A model generated the notes under the pieces. That model ran no database searches. It was not told where the DNA came from and saw only the letters and a list, made by a program, of their open reading frames with translations. A DNA stretch of 64,000 nt. Origin: Microbacterium sp. Au-Mic1. GTDB taxonomy: Bacteria > Actinomycetota > Actinomycetes > Actinomycetales > Microbacteriaceae. The position numbers and the translations under genes are program-made. This document shows, piece by piece, positions 43,575-52,350 of the stretch. The stretch is from the NCBI RefSeq assembly GCF_021341785.1, contig NZ_JAJTTF010000008.1, forward strand, positions 62,001 to 126,000, given 5' to 3'. The first letter of the stretch is position 1; every line of letters begins with the position of its first letter.

Positions 43575-43963
43575 GCGACGGCCTCGGTCAGGAGAGTCTC
43601 GACGGCGTCATCGACCTGGATGATCCGGTTCGTCCGGTCGACGTGCACCACCACGGGTGCGTAGTCGGCGAGGTCCTCGCGGGAGTAGTCGGCGTACGAG
43701 ATGACGATCACGGTGTCGCCGGTGTGCACGAGCCGCGCGGCGGCGCCGTTGACCTGGATCATTCCGGATCCGCGTTCTCCGGCGATCGTGTACGTCTCGA
43801 ACCGGGATCCGTTGTCGACATCGACGACGTGCACCTGCTCGTGCGGCAGGATGTCGGCTGCGTCGAGCAGGTCGGGATCGATCGTGATGGACCCCACGTA
43901 GTGCAGATCGGATCCGGTGATCGTCGCACGGTGGATCTTCGACTTCAGCATGGTGCGTCGCAT
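43571..43963 (-). CDS. panD: Aspartate 1-decarboxylase proenzyme
   Basis: 130 residues, starting [20 protein letters not shown]. The autocleavage Gly-Ser is in YVGSITID (about residues 24-25); Ser becomes the pyruvoyl group. [18 protein letters not shown] is the conserved C-terminal half. It forms beta-alanine from aspartate for pantothenate synthesis. The ATG at 43963 overlaps the panC stop. Confidence 0.95.
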   Translation of the reverse strand: MRRTMLKSKIHRATITGSDLHYVGSITIDPDLLDAADILPHEQVHVVDVDNGSRFETYTIAGERGSGMIQVNGAAARLVHTGDTVIVISYADYSREDLADYAPVVVHVDRTNRIIQVDDAVETLLTEAVA

Positions 43964-44814
43964 CAGGCGCTCACTCTCAGGAGGCGGTTGTCGATGAGGC
44001 GGGCGGCGCCGACGTAGGCGGCGACCGCGAGGAGGCCGTCGCCGGTCAGCGTCGTGACGGGCTGCAGCGTGTCCGCATCGCGCAGCTCGAGGTACTCGGC
44101 GCTGATGCCGGCGTCGTCCAGGATCCGTCGCGCGGCGTCTTCGATGACGGCGGCCCTGCGCTCCCCCGCTTCGACCATGGCGTCCGCGGCCTCGAGCGCC
44201 CGGTTCAGCGCGGCGGCCTGTTGCCGCGCCGCGGGGTCGAGGTAGATGTTGCGCGAGCTCATGGCGAGCCCGTCGGGTTCGCGCACGGTCGGGACGGCCT
44301 CGATCCGCACGTCGATGTTCAGGTCGCGCACGAGCCGTCGCACCACGAGTACCTGCTGCGCGTCCTTCTGGCCGAAGTAGGCGACGTCGGGGGCGACGAT
44401 GCCGAACAGCTTGGCGACGACCGTCGCGACGCCGTCGAAGTGGTGCGCGCCACGACTCGCGCCGTCGAGCACGTCGGTGATGCCGGCGATGTGGATCGTG
44501 GTCGCGAACCCATCGGGGTAGACCTCGGCCGGCTCGGGAGCGAACAGGATGTCGACGTGCTGCTCCTCCGCCATCGCGGCGTCGCGCGCCTCGTCGCGCG
44601 GGTAGCGGCTGAGGTCTTCGTTCGGGCCGAACTGCGCGGGGTTCACGAACAGGGACACCACGACGAGATCGGTGCGCTTCCGGGCCTCCTGCATCAGCGA
44701 CAGGTGTCCGGCATGGAAGGCCCCCATGGTGGGAACGAGCCCGACGGTCTTCTGTTGGCGCTTGGCCTCGCGGACCGCATCGCGGACCTCGGCGATGGTA
44801 CGGATGATCCTCAT
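43963..44814 (-). CDS. panC: Pantothenate synthetase
   Basis: 283 residues. ATP-site motifs [15 protein letters not shown] and [19 protein letters not shown], plus [17 protein letters not shown] and SSRNIYL, identify PanC. It joins pantoate and beta-alanine with ATP. The ATG at 44814 overlaps the DUF2520 gene stop, so all four genes are one coupled unit. Confidence 0.96.
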   Translation of the reverse strand: MRIIRTIAEVRDAVREAKRQQKTVGLVPTMGAFHAGHLSLMQEARKRTDLVVVSLFVNPAQFGPNEDLSRYPRDEARDAAMAEEQHVDILFAPEPAEVYPDGFATTIHIAGITDVLDGASRGAHHFDGVATVVAKLFGIVAPDVAYFGQKDAQQVLVVRRLVRDLNIDVRIEAVPTVREPDGLAMSSRNIYLDPAARQQAAALNRALEAADAMVEAGERRAAVIEDAARRILDDAGISAEYLELRDADTLQPVTTLTGDGLLAVAAYVGAARLIDNRLLRVSA

Positions 44815-45680
44815 GCGCGGGTCCCTTCGGAATCCGTGGTCGTTCCCTGGCCGGCACCCGGGATCGTTGAGGACCCCGCGCCGACCGCACCTGTGGTCGT
44901 TGAGCGAGCGAAGCGAGACGAAACGCCGTCGCTTTCGGGATCGGCGAGCACGCGGGTCCGCGCGATCAGTGCATCGAAGAACTCCAGGAGCTCCGGGTCG
45001 CCGTCGGCGATCGCCGCACGCTGCCGAGCGACAGTGGCGTCGTCACCGCGGGCGATCGGTCCGGTGAGCACTTTCGCGGCGCCGCGATCCGCCCAGTTGT
45101 CGACGGTCTGCCGGACGAGCGGCGCGAGGACCGCGCGCGCCTCAACCGACGGGATCCCCACGGATCCGGCGACCCGCTCGGCTGCATCGAGCACGGCCAG
45201 GAGCAGGTTCGAGGCGATCGAGGCAGACGCGTGATACCCGGCGCGGTGCGCGTCCTCGACCCGGAACGGGTGCGCGCCGAGAGCCCGAGCCAGCTGCTCG
45301 GCGGTCGCGAGCGCCTCCGACGTGCGCCCGTCGACCGCGGCGCCGATGCCGTGGAAGACGCTGGGCTGCTCGGATCCGGTGAAGGTCTGCAACGGGTGGA
45401 TGCTGAAGTCGACGTCGTCCAGCCCCGTCGCTCCGGAGGCGTGGCCGACGAGCATCGCGTGCGGGCGCGCTGCCAACGCAGCAACGTGGATCGCCGCATC
45501 GGGCACGCACAGAATCGCGATGTCGACCGCCGGAATCGCGTCGTCGCGGCGGAACGGTCCGCTAACCGTGAACCCGGCGTCCGTCAGGGCTCGCGCGAGC
45601 ACGCCACCGAGCCGCCCAGCACCGACGACGGCGATGCTGCGGTCAGGGCTCGCAGGCAGCGAGGGGGAGATCGAGTTCAT
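44811..45680 (-). CDS. Rossmann/DUF2520 protein at head of pantothenate operon
   Basis: 289 residues. The Rossmann motif [20 protein letters not shown] is near residue 15, a HPLQTF motif follows the NAD domain, and a helical DUF2520 domain ends near residue 260. The gene sits before panC/panD, the same neighbourhood as mycobacterial Rv3603c, so a role in ketopantoate reduction or pantothenate supply is a reasonable inference. The C-terminal tail [10 protein letters not shown] is encoded by a 30-bp dispersed repeat and may be dispensable. Start ATG 45680 has no strong ribosome site. Confidence 0.8.
   Translation of the reverse strand: MNSISPSLPASPDRSIAVVGAGRLGGVLARALTDAGFTVSGPFRRDDAIPAVDIAILCVPDAAIHVAALAARPHAMLVGHASGATGLDDVDFSIHPLQTFTGSEQPSVFHGIGAAVDGRTSEALATAEQLARALGAHPFRVEDAHRAGYHASASIASNLLLAVLDAAERVAGSVGIPSVEARAVLAPLVRQTVDNWADRGAAKVLTGPIARGDDATVARQRAAIADGDPELLEFFDALIARTRVLADPESDGVSSRFARSTTTGAVGAGSSTIPGAGQGTTTDSEGTRA
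44895..44924. repeat. 30-bp dispersed repeat, copy inside DUF2520 gene
   Basis: Opens GGTCGTTGAGCGAGCGAAGC and ends AGACGAAAC. Its reverse complement is identical over all 30 bases to 52222-52251. Here it is in the coding region and supplies the in-frame SRFARSTTT tail. Confidence 0.85.
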
Positions 45681-46035
45681 TGTTGGACCCCGGCCGGGAT
45701 CGACGTCCGGGACGGGTCGAGTATCCGCCCGCGACGGGATCCGAGCCAAATCGGAGATCATTAGGGCAACCTGCTTGGAGCATGCAGTGCGCAGAATGCT
45801 CACATGTTTCAGCTTCTGCTTTTTGAATCGATCCCACCGGTGTTTGCAACTTCAGCGCCCGTCCGCTATTCCGCCGGTTTGCCCGTCCCGGACCTTGCCG
45901 ACGTAACTCACACCTCACGGACACGCGAGGCCGACCACACGCGTCGATAGGCACGGCACTTGACTAATCGCAGGTTGAGGACCGCCTTGAGTCAGGCTCC
46001 GCAATAGCCGTCCGCACGCAGCGGCACCGTCGCGT
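45681..46035. other. 355-bp intergenic region at edge of restriction island
   Basis: No convincing gene. Short open frames here lack homology or ribosome sites. A TTGGCT ... GATACT pair on the minus strand (45751 to about 45722) could be the DUF2520 promoter. Base composition drops toward the restriction gene. I see no integrase, direct repeat or tRNA to mark an attachment site. Confidence 0.5.
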
Positions 46036-46905
46036 CTACACGCAGAGATCAAGCGGCAGGTCCGCAATGTCACGCAGACGCTTACCATTGATCAAAGTCT
46101 CCAGGATAGAAAGCGACTCGTCGTTGTCGAGCGCGCGGGTCGCCTCCACGAGTTCGGGAAGCGCGAAATGGTAGACGGTATCGACATCGCCGGTTCCGAG
46201 TGCAAGTGAGGCAATGCGGGCCGGGGACGGCTCGCCCGTCACGACCGCAATATGAGGGGCACGCCCCTTGCGGTTGCGCAGCACTCCGAGAGCTTCGGTG
46301 CGGGCGTTCTGTGCCCGATCCGACCGCAGCGTCCACTTGCACGAAACGACAGCGTGAACAATCCCGTGGGGCTGATTTGCCTGACGAATGGGAGTTAGCA
46401 ATCCGTGCTCTCCGTCTACGAGGACACCCGCCGCGTTGATCTCGCTATCCGGCACCGGGAGACGGATGACGATTACGTCCGGGGAAACGTCATAGGCGTT
46501 GCCGAGTACGGCCGCCAGCGTTGGGCTTTCGTCGACCATCTGGGCCAGCTCCGCGAGATGACGATAAGGCTCGTATCTAGCAAGGTGATAGCCCTTCCGC
46601 GAGCTCCCGACATTTTCCACAGCCCAACGCCCAGGCCTCAGCATGTCAAAAAGCGGAAGCGTGCGTGCGAGGAACGTACGTACGGAAGCCTCAAACTGAC
46701 TCCCTGCTCGCTGCCCATCCAACTTGACACCACCGCTCCCGGCTCCCAGGCGCGTCGCAATCGCCAACGCAGCTTCCCGCGAAAAGCGCTGGCTGGAGTC
46801 GGCGTTGGATGCGATTCCCTTGTCATCGACGACGAGAGTCCGATCGGCGATCAACTCGCGATGAAAAGTGGTGCGCGCCAGTGTGAGTTGAGCCTTTTCG
46901 TGCAT
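46036..46905 (-). CDS. NgoMIV-family type II restriction endonuclease
   Basis: 289 residues. Catalytic landmarks match NgoMIV in order and spacing: a Glu in QFEASVRTFL (E72), Asp in SPDVIVIRLP (D143), Ser-Cys-Lys in VVSCKWTLRSD (S188-K190) and Glu in NARTEAL (E204). NgoMIV cuts G^CCGGC as a tetramer, so this enzyme may do so, but that is inferred. It lies 12 bases after the methyltransferase gene, the usual order for expressing protection first. Codon use has more A/T than the chromosome. Confidence 0.82.
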   Translation of the reverse strand: MHEKAQLTLARTTFHRELIADRTLVVDDKGIASNADSSQRFSREAALAIATRLGAGSGGVKLDGQRAGSQFEASVRTFLARTLPLFDMLRPGRWAVENVGSSRKGYHLARYEPYRHLAELAQMVDESPTLAAVLGNAYDVSPDVIVIRLPVPDSEINAAGVLVDGEHGLLTPIRQANQPHGIVHAVVSCKWTLRSDRAQNARTEALGVLRNRKGRAPHIAVVTGEPSPARIASLALGTGDVDTVYHFALPELVEATRALDNDESLSILETLINGKRLRDIADLPLDLCV

Positions 46906-46917
46906 GCTTTGCTCCCG

Positions 46918-48195
46918 TCAGCTCACACGGCTCGTGAATTTGGCAACCGCCTCGTGGCGCCAGTGGTTCGACTGTCCCGTGAAGCCCTTGAAATCACCGA
47001 GGCGATACCGCTGGGTGCCGTGGTCATCGATCACTTCTAGCTCGAAGTCGCGCTGCAGAGCCGCAAGCCGCTGCTGCACAGCGACCTCACTCCCCTCGTT
47101 GTAGACCTCGACAAGCTCGGCGAGGCTCAGTGGGTGCGCACTCTTGGCGAGAGCGCGATAGACCGGATCGTGCAGCTGCGCGACTCCCTCGAGGTCAGTT
47201 CGCGGTTCGCCTTCGTGGCGCAGCGCAGCGATAATGCTCTCCCCAATGGCCTGGGCCACCGGCGGCGGAAATGCGTTGCCGATCTGGCGATATTGAGAAG
47301 TCTTTCTCCCCGAGAACTCATACTCGTCCTCAACTCTCCAACCCTGAATGCGAGCGGCCATCTCGATCGTCAGGCGCGGCATCACGTCGGTCGGCGCTGG
47401 CGCATCGGCTCCCGGAACCGCATCCGCGATCCCCCGACCATCAACGCCGAGCTTGGCCCACGCCTGCTTGGCCCTCGTGGGTCCTAGGTCTGCTCCTCCA
47501 TGTTTCTTGCTGCCCCCGACGAGTGTCGGTCCGATATCACTAGCAATTGCACGCCATGCGTCGGCGTGCTTCCACCCCTCGGAAGCCATTAGCTCATACA
47601 ACGCGTCACCCACGGTGACACGCTCATTGGCATCCGTGTCTGGCCAACGGAAGTACTGCATGTCAGCCATCGGAAGCGCAACCAGAACGAACCGAGGCCG
47701 CAGTTGAGGAACTCCGAAGTCGGCAGCGTGAAGGAGCTTCCACTCCCCCACGAATCCCAGCTCATCCAGCCGGTCCAGGATCCGCTGCCGATACGCCGCG
47801 AAGCGCGGTGCAGCGAGACCACGCACGTTCTCGAGCATCACTGCCTTCGGACGGATCACTGGGATTTGCTCGATCGCCCACGCGAAAAGGTCACGCTCAT
47901 CAGAGGTGCCGAGCTGTTTCCCCGCCGCCGAGAACGGGGGGCACGGGACGCCACCGGCGAAAAGCGTGACGCCGGAGTAGTCACCCGGGTCCCATACGCC
48001 CGGGTTGGCGACGTCACCGACGACGACGGGCGCATCCAGATTCCGACGAAGCGTGTCAGCCGCCGTCTGATCGATCTCGACGGCAAGCTTGTGGACGAAG
48101 CCCGCCTTGTGAAGCCCGAGCGACTGCCCGCCGGCGCCTGCACAGACTTCTACGACGCTGAACTCTTGCTTGCTAGCTGCGGGTGTCTTGGCCAC
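46918..48195 (-). CDS. C5-cytosine DNA methyltransferase with extra C-terminal domain
   Basis: 425 residues. Motif I VVEVCAGAGGQSLGL, motif IV GGVPCPPFSAAGK (catalytic C85), motif VI MLENVRG (E122), motif VIII QLRPRF and motif X QIGNAFPPPVAQAIG are present. It protects the endonuclease site by 5-methylcytosine. The last ~80 residues (DPVYRALAKSAHPLSLAELV onward) form a winged-helix-like domain not normal for these enzymes and may give self-regulation. GTG 48195 is preceded at six bases by TACCAT, a leaderless promoter. Confidence 0.9.
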   Translation of the reverse strand: MAKTPAASKQEFSVVEVCAGAGGQSLGLHKAGFVHKLAVEIDQTAADTLRRNLDAPVVVGDVANPGVWDPGDYSGVTLFAGGVPCPPFSAAGKQLGTSDERDLFAWAIEQIPVIRPKAVMLENVRGLAAPRFAAYRQRILDRLDELGFVGEWKLLHAADFGVPQLRPRFVLVALPMADMQYFRWPDTDANERVTVGDALYELMASEGWKHADAWRAIASDIGPTLVGGSKKHGGADLGPTRAKQAWAKLGVDGRGIADAVPGADAPAPTDVMPRLTIEMAARIQGWRVEDEYEFSGRKTSQYRQIGNAFPPPVAQAIGESIIAALRHEGEPRTDLEGVAQLHDPVYRALAKSAHPLSLAELVEVYNEGSEVAVQQRLAALQRDFELEVIDDHGTQRYRLGDFKGFTGQSNHWRHEAVAKFTSRVS

Positions 48196-48201
48196 GCTGC
48201 A

Positions 48202-48277
48202 ATGGTAAGGCGACCATCAGACATAGGTCAGCTGCCTCTCCGCTGACCACGTGACGTGTGCGCGGCGCGCGTAGCCT
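48202..48277. promoter_or_regulatory. Divergent leaderless promoters of methyltransferase and vsr
   Basis: Minus strand: TACCAT (48207-48202) ends six bases before GTG 48195, with CTGACC about 18 bases further upstream as a -35. Plus strand: TAGCCT (48272-48277) ends six bases before the vsr ATG 48284. The two promoters share this ~90-base gap, where a control protein or the methyltransferase tail could act on both. Confidence 0.55.
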
Positions 48278-48283
48278 GAACAA

Positions 48284-48736
48284 ATGGATGGAGCGCGCGC
48301 CGCATCGGCCTCACCTGCACTTACTGCGCCGACCACTGGGCGCCGACGGAACATGCAGGCCAATCGCCGACGCGACACCAAGCCCGAGCTGGCACTTCGG
48401 TCGGCCCTTCACCGTGCCGGGATGCGCTTTCGGTGCGACCTCCGCCTCGACCTTCCCGGCGGACACGTTCGCCCCGACATCGTGTTCACACGGAAGAAGA
48501 TCGCTATCTTCGTCGATGGTTGTTTCTGGCACAGTTGCCCGGTCCATGGGTCGCGCCCCTCGGTGAATCAGTCGTACTGGTCCCCCAAACTCGCGCGCAA
48601 CGTCGAACGGGATGCCCAGAACACCGACTTGCTTCGGGAGGCGGGGTGGACAGTCATAAGGGTTTGGGAACACGTGTCGCTGAGCGAAGCAGTGGAGCAG
48701 GTCCGAGACGCAGTCGATGCGGCTCCTCATCGCTAG
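48284..48736 (+). CDS. vsr: Very short patch repair endonuclease (Vsr)
   Basis: 150 residues. RRRDTKPELALRSALHRAGM is the Vsr opening, GGHVRPDIVFTRKKIAIFVD contains the catalytic Asp, and GCFWHSCPVHG carries the His pair and zinc ligands. Vsr nicks T:G mismatches that arise when 5-methylcytosine deaminates, so it protects the host from mutation caused by the neighbouring methyltransferase. An inner ATG at 48350 (MQANRRRDTKPE) would match the family's usual length better. The gene diverges from the methyltransferase. Confidence 0.92.
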   Translation: MDGARAASASPALTAPTTGRRRNMQANRRRDTKPELALRSALHRAGMRFRCDLRLDLPGGHVRPDIVFTRKKIAIFVDGCFWHSCPVHGSRPSVNQSYWSPKLARNVERDAQNTDLLREAGWTVIRVWEHVSLSEAVEQVRDAVDAAPHR

Positions 48737-48774
48737 CTCGTCACCAGGTTCGCCAGCGTTGCTAGCCTCGGACC

Positions 48775-49131
48775 ATGCCGTCCCTCACGACACTCGCCGC
48801 CCTCCGCGCCTTCGTCGAAGAGCGGGACTGGGATCAGTTCCACACTCCGGAGAATCTCGCGAAGAGCATCGCGATCGAGTCGGGCGAACTGCTGGAGTGC
48901 TTCCAGTGGAACGGCCAATTCGACCAGACGCGCGTCGAGGAAGAGCTCGCCGACGTCGTCACCTACTGCATCCACCTGGCGAACCGGATCGGTGCAGACC
49001 TCGACGACATCGTGCTGCGCAAGCTCGAGTCGAGCCGCACGAAATACCCCGTCGAGCAGGCCCGAGGCCGCATGGTCAAGTACACGCAGCTCGCGGCCGA
49101 GGGGACGCCCGACGGGCGACGGCAAAACTGA
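48775..49131 (+). CDS. MazG-like/RS21-C6-type nucleotide pyrophosphohydrolase
   Basis: 118 residues. The metal-binding E-xx-E ... E-xx-D pattern is visible in ESGELLECFQW and RVEEELADVVTYCIH. The small size fits dCTPase/RS21-C6-type proteins, which hydrolyse (d)NTPs to monophosphates for pool sanitation. TAGCCT (48763-48768) lies six bases before the ATG, indicating a leaderless start. It follows vsr but has its own promoter. Confidence 0.82.
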   Translation: MPSLTTLAALRAFVEERDWDQFHTPENLAKSIAIESGELLECFQWNGQFDQTRVEEELADVVTYCIHLANRIGADLDDIVLRKLESSRTKYPVEQARGRMVKYTQLAAEGTPDGRRQN

Positions 49132-49178
49132 CCACGACGCTCCCACAGCGATCACGCTCCATGCGAGAGGATGACGCC

Positions 49179-49505
49179 ATGACTCCTCAGCGCACCGTCT
49201 TGTTACATGCGTCCGGGCAGCCAGGAGATGTCGCGCGAGCGATCGGCATGGCTGGGATCCTGCACGGAGAGCGACCCAAGACGCGGATCCGCATCATCGT
49301 GAATGGGCCGGCGATCCCCGGTGTCGCCGCGGCCTCCGCACCACTTCCCATGACGGACGACGCCACCGTCGAAGCATGCGAGGGTGGGCTCCGCAGTCAC
49401 CGAATCGGAGTTGACGAGCTCCAACCCGGCGTCATCACGGTGCCCGCCGCGGTCGTCGCACTCAGCGATGCCCAGTTCGACGGAGCCGCCTACATCCGCG
49501 TCTGA
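49179..49505 (+). CDS. DsrE-like small hypothetical protein
   Basis: 108 residues in a DsrE/F-like layout (VLLHASGQPGDVARAIGMAG, then RIRIIVNGPAIPGV, then CEGGLRSHRIGVDELQPGVI). It has one Cys in the middle at ATVEACEGG, the usual position of the DsrE active Cys. Start ATG 49179 has GAGAGG upstream; an in-frame ATG at 49161 is a less likely start. Function unknown. Such proteins sometimes carry sulfur or bind nucleotides. Confidence 0.65.
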   Translation: MTPQRTVLLHASGQPGDVARAIGMAGILHGERPKTRIRIIVNGPAIPGVAAASAPLPMTDDATVEACEGGLRSHRIGVDELQPGVITVPAAVVALSDAQFDGAAYIRV

Positions 49506-49582
49506 TCGGCATTGCGGATCCGGTCCGCGCCACGCGCGGGCGACGCGCCGGGAAAGTCCGCGGCCGCTGGTTGGCTGGACGG

Positions 49583-50686
49583 ATGGAGATCTCCACGCTG
49601 GTCCTGCTCGTCATCGTCGCCGTGCTGGTGGTCGCGTTCGCGCTCACGGCGTGGGGGCTGAGCAGGCGCAACCGCCGGACGAGGGACGAGCTGCAGCGCC
49701 GCTTCGCCGACGAGGAGAGCTCACTCGTCGAGCGCCAGGCCAGCGCGACGCGCGAGCTGCAGAGCACGCACAGTGAAACGCTCGCCACCCTGACCACGCG
49801 GCATGACACCGAGATCAAGCAACGCCTCGATGCGCACGAAGAGCAGGTGCGATCCCTCATCGCCGAGCGCGACGCGGCGATCGCGAACGAGGAGGGGTCC
49901 CGTCTGCTCGCCGGTCGCGGATTGCGGTGGGAGCTCGCATCGCGCGAAGTTCTCGTCGACGCATGCGAGGCGGCCGGGCTCGACGCGATCGTCGCGACGA
50001 ACATCGTCTTCTCGCCGCATGACGAAGGATCCATCGCGCCCTACTGCGCGCAGCTCGATCACCTGGTGATCACCGAGAAGGCCGTCGTGCTGGTCGACAG
50101 CAAGAACTGGAAGGGCCTCATCCTCGACGGCAAGAAGCCGTCGACGCTCGCGGGCGCACTGGGGGTGCTGTTCGACGAGAGCGCGCTGCCGCCGTCGTTC
50201 GCGATCGCCGTCTCGCGAGACGGCGGGGAGCGTCTCGACGTGCGCACGCTGCTCGGCTCTGAATCCCCTGCCTCGCAGGTGCGCCGTCAGGCCCGTCGCT
50301 TCTATCAGCACCTCTCTGCACGCCACGGATCCGCGCCCTACCTGCAGACCTGCGTGTTCTACTCGCACCCCGACGCGCGCGTATGGACCGGAGGCCTCGA
50401 CGAGACCGCGAAGGCGCAGCCCACGCGGATCGCATCCGTCCGCACGATCCAGAAGGCGCTCCTCGACGCGCAGACGGGCGGCCCGGCCGGCCCCTCATCG
50501 CACCAGCTCACGCAGCTCGTCGCGACGGTGCGCGAACTCGGCGCCGACCTGTACGGCACAGGTCGCTTCGCCGCGGAGTTCCGCAGCTCAGTGCCGCTGA
50601 ACTTCCGGATGCCCGCGCACGGAACGCTGTCTGCCCACACCGGGACCGCGGAGGGACCGCGGATCCGGGAGCGCCGCGGGGCGTAG
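49583..50686 (+). CDS. Membrane-anchored coiled-coil NERD nuclease-like protein
   Basis: 367 residues. One N-terminal helix (LVLLVIVAVLVVAFALTAWG) is followed by a coiled coil (about 30-110, rich in Glu/Arg) and a NERD-type domain with QLDHLVITEKAVVLVDSKNW as its motif. NERD is related to restriction-endonuclease-like nucleases and is thought to process nucleic acid. The anchor and coil resemble RmuC-like layouts. ATG 49583 was chosen; TTG 49571 is possible. It converges on a PKD protein. Confidence 0.78.
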   Translation: MEISTLVLLVIVAVLVVAFALTAWGLSRRNRRTRDELQRRFADEESSLVERQASATRELQSTHSETLATLTTRHDTEIKQRLDAHEEQVRSLIAERDAAIANEEGSRLLAGRGLRWELASREVLVDACEAAGLDAIVATNIVFSPHDEGSIAPYCAQLDHLVITEKAVVLVDSKNWKGLILDGKKPSTLAGALGVLFDESALPPSFAIAVSRDGGERLDVRTLLGSESPASQVRRQARRFYQHLSARHGSAPYLQTCVFYSHPDARVWTGGLDETAKAQPTRIASVRTIQKALLDAQTGGPAGPSSHQLTQLVATVRELGADLYGTGRFAAEFRSSVPLNFRMPAHGTLSAHTGTAEGPRIRERRGA

Positions 50687-50719
50687 GCCTGAGGCGGACG
50701 GCTTCGGCTCTGTATCGGG

Positions 50720-51586
50720 TCAGCAGCCGGGGGCCTTGGGACGCTCCAGGCAGGTGCCCTGAACCAGGGCCGTATGCGCCTTGACGACGCGGATCTGCTG
50801 GTTCGCGGGCGGGCCGTTCAGCGTGCCGTTGATCGGGATCCAGCCGGTGCCGAGATCGATGTCCGCAGCATAGGTCACTGTGACGGTCACCGTGTAGGTG
50901 CCGGGCTGCTTGTAGACGTGGCTCGTATCGGTAGGCGTGAACTGCGCCTGCCCACTCGCGTCCCAGGCCGTGCCCGGCGTCGTGCTCGTGCGCTGCTCAC
51001 CGTCGCCGTAGTCGAACGCGTAGTTCACCGGCGTGAATCGGATGGTGAGCGCCCGGCCGAGGATCGTGCCCGAGATCGTCTCGGTCTTGGCGCTGCTCAG
51101 GAAGTTCGCCGGCAGTCCGACGACCGCGACGTTGTCAGGCTCGCCAGCGACAGTCGCTGTGGACGGGACGAAGCGCGCCAAGTCCGAGACCGTGACGCTC
51201 CAGCCGGGGACGGTGGGAGACGGTTGCCCGTTTGCTACACCCAGGGGTGCGAGAGAGCGACAGAAGGCACTGGGCGGCCCCGGGGTTGCGGCGCAGATCT
51301 CATATGGCGACGGTTCTGCGGTGCCGGCGTCACCTGGGGAACCCGGGTCACCGGGGCTGCCGCCGCCTGGACCTCCTGTGCCGTCGCCGCCATCCGTCAC
51401 GGTGTCCCCGATCGTGACGCCGCCAGCATCCGCGCCACAGAGTCCAGCAGCTATCTCGTCGGTGCTGCAAGCAGGTGGTGCGCCTGTCGCAGCAACCTTG
51501 GAAGGTGCAAATGTGTCAGACATCATCGGGCTAATCAGAAGCACAGCGAGGATCAGTTGGGTTGTTGCCGACCTCAAGGGCGACAT
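50720..51586 (-). CDS. Secreted PKD-domain protein
   Basis: 288 residues. A signal-like hydrophobic start (TTQLILAVLLISPMM) precedes a Gly/Asp-rich linker (about 55-90) and a PKD-like domain with YAFDYGDGEQRTSTTPGTAW and DTSHVYKQPGTYTVTVTV. Such domains support surface adhesion or assembly. GGAGAACACTC precedes the ATG at 51586. It overlaps the upstream lipoprotein gene by 13 bases, so they are co-expressed and may act together at the cell surface. Confidence 0.75.
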   Translation of the reverse strand: MSPLRSATTQLILAVLLISPMMSDTFAPSKVAATGAPPACSTDEIAAGLCGADAGGVTIGDTVTDGGDGTGGPGGGSPGDPGSPGDAGTAEPSPYEICAATPGPPSAFCRSLAPLGVANGQPSPTVPGWSVTVSDLARFVPSTATVAGEPDNVAVVGLPANFLSSAKTETISGTILGRALTIRFTPVNYAFDYGDGEQRTSTTPGTAWDASGQAQFTPTDTSHVYKQPGTYTVTVTVTYAADIDLGTGWIPINGTLNGPPANQQIRVVKAHTALVQGTCLERPKAPGC

Positions 51587-52155
51587 GAGTGTTCTCCTGC
51601 GACCGCGCTTGTTATCTCCAGATGGTCGCGCCGCTCGGTCATGGTGACGTGGAGCGCAACCAAGCCGGCTCGCGTCGACGGCGTGACGTCTGCGCCGGAA
51701 TCATCAACGACCCGACTCTGAGTCACATCGACGCACAGGTTGGCACTTATCTGCCCTCGCGCTTGGTCATAGTCGATCGGGTCAAAGGAACTGACTCGGT
51801 TAGGGCCAACAATCTTCAGGTGTTTCTCTTTGAACATTCGCTGCGCGTTGATGTCATCATCGAGCGCCTGTCCTGAAAGGAAGCTCTGCGGGTCCACGTC
51901 TTCTTTGCCTTCTCGACGCTCATTGCTTGCTTCGTTGTAGTCCCGGTACACCTGTTCCGCGGCCTTGAATGCCTCCGCCTCGCTCGTGAACAGCGGGGTC
52001 GGGGTGGGCTTGGGAGCAGGGCCGGGGGTGCAGCCGACCAGACCTACTGCGGTGGCGACGAGCACCACGGCGATGCCCGCTCGCAGCGGCTCCATGAGGC
52101 GGCCGGCACGACCGGCCGGGGTCACGAGAGCACTGCGTCGAGGTTTCACTCCCAC
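51574..52155 (-). CDS. Lipoprotein of unknown function
   Basis: 193 residues. The signal peptide AGIAVVLVATAVGLVGC ends in lipobox VGLVGC, with the lipidated Cys followed by a Pro/Thr linker (TPGPAPKPTPTPL). The body has acidic helical and beta parts with no recognised domain. GTG 52155 gives a long Arg-rich leader; ATG 52095 (MEPLRAG) is a plausible shorter start. It is coupled to the PKD gene. Confidence 0.7.
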   Translation of the reverse strand: MGVKPRRSALVTPAGRAGRLMEPLRAGIAVVLVATAVGLVGCTPGPAPKPTPTPLFTSEAEAFKAAEQVYRDYNEASNERREGKEDVDPQSFLSGQALDDDINAQRMFKEKHLKIVGPNRVSSFDPIDYDQARGQISANLCVDVTQSRVVDDSGADVTPSTRAGLVALHVTMTERRDHLEITSAVAGEHSCRP

Positions 52156-52221
52156 ACCGTAACCGGATCCGGGGCGCCGCCGCGGGAGTTATCCACAGGC
52201 GCGGCTCCGAGAGCGTGCCGC

Positions 52222-52251
52222 GTTTCGTCTCGCTTCGCTCGCTCAACGACC
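52222..52251. repeat. 30-bp dispersed repeat, perfect second copy
   Basis: Identical in reverse complement to 44895-44924 over all 30 bases. It lies in the gap between the lipoprotein start and the TetR gene end. Confidence 0.85.
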
Positions 52252-52270
52252 CCAAAGGGCGGGCCCGGCG

Positions 52271-52297
52271 CTACGTTCCGTCGCTCACTCAACGACC
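52271..52297. repeat. Degenerate copy of the 30-bp repeat
   Basis: Retains the TCGCTCACTCAACGACC end but has lost the front half. It lies between the two better copies. Confidence 0.5.
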
Positions 52298-52320
52298 CCG
52301 GAAAAGACACTAGGCGCGGG

Positions 52321-52350
52321 GTTTCGTCTCGCTGCGCCCGCTCAACGACC
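52321..52350. repeat. Third 30-bp repeat copy, supplying the TetR stop codon
   Basis: 28 of 30 bases match the copy at 52222. The stop codon of the TetR gene (52342-52344) falls inside it, so the repeat truncated or redefined that gene's C-terminus. Confidence 0.8.

Noticed and set aside
45643..45954. 103-codon minus-strand frame upstream of the DUF2520 gene
   Set aside because: Overlaps the start of that gene, has no ribosome site and no recognisable domain.
45681..46035. Attachment site or tRNA at the restriction island border
   Set aside because: I found no tRNA-like fold, direct repeat or integrase at either border.
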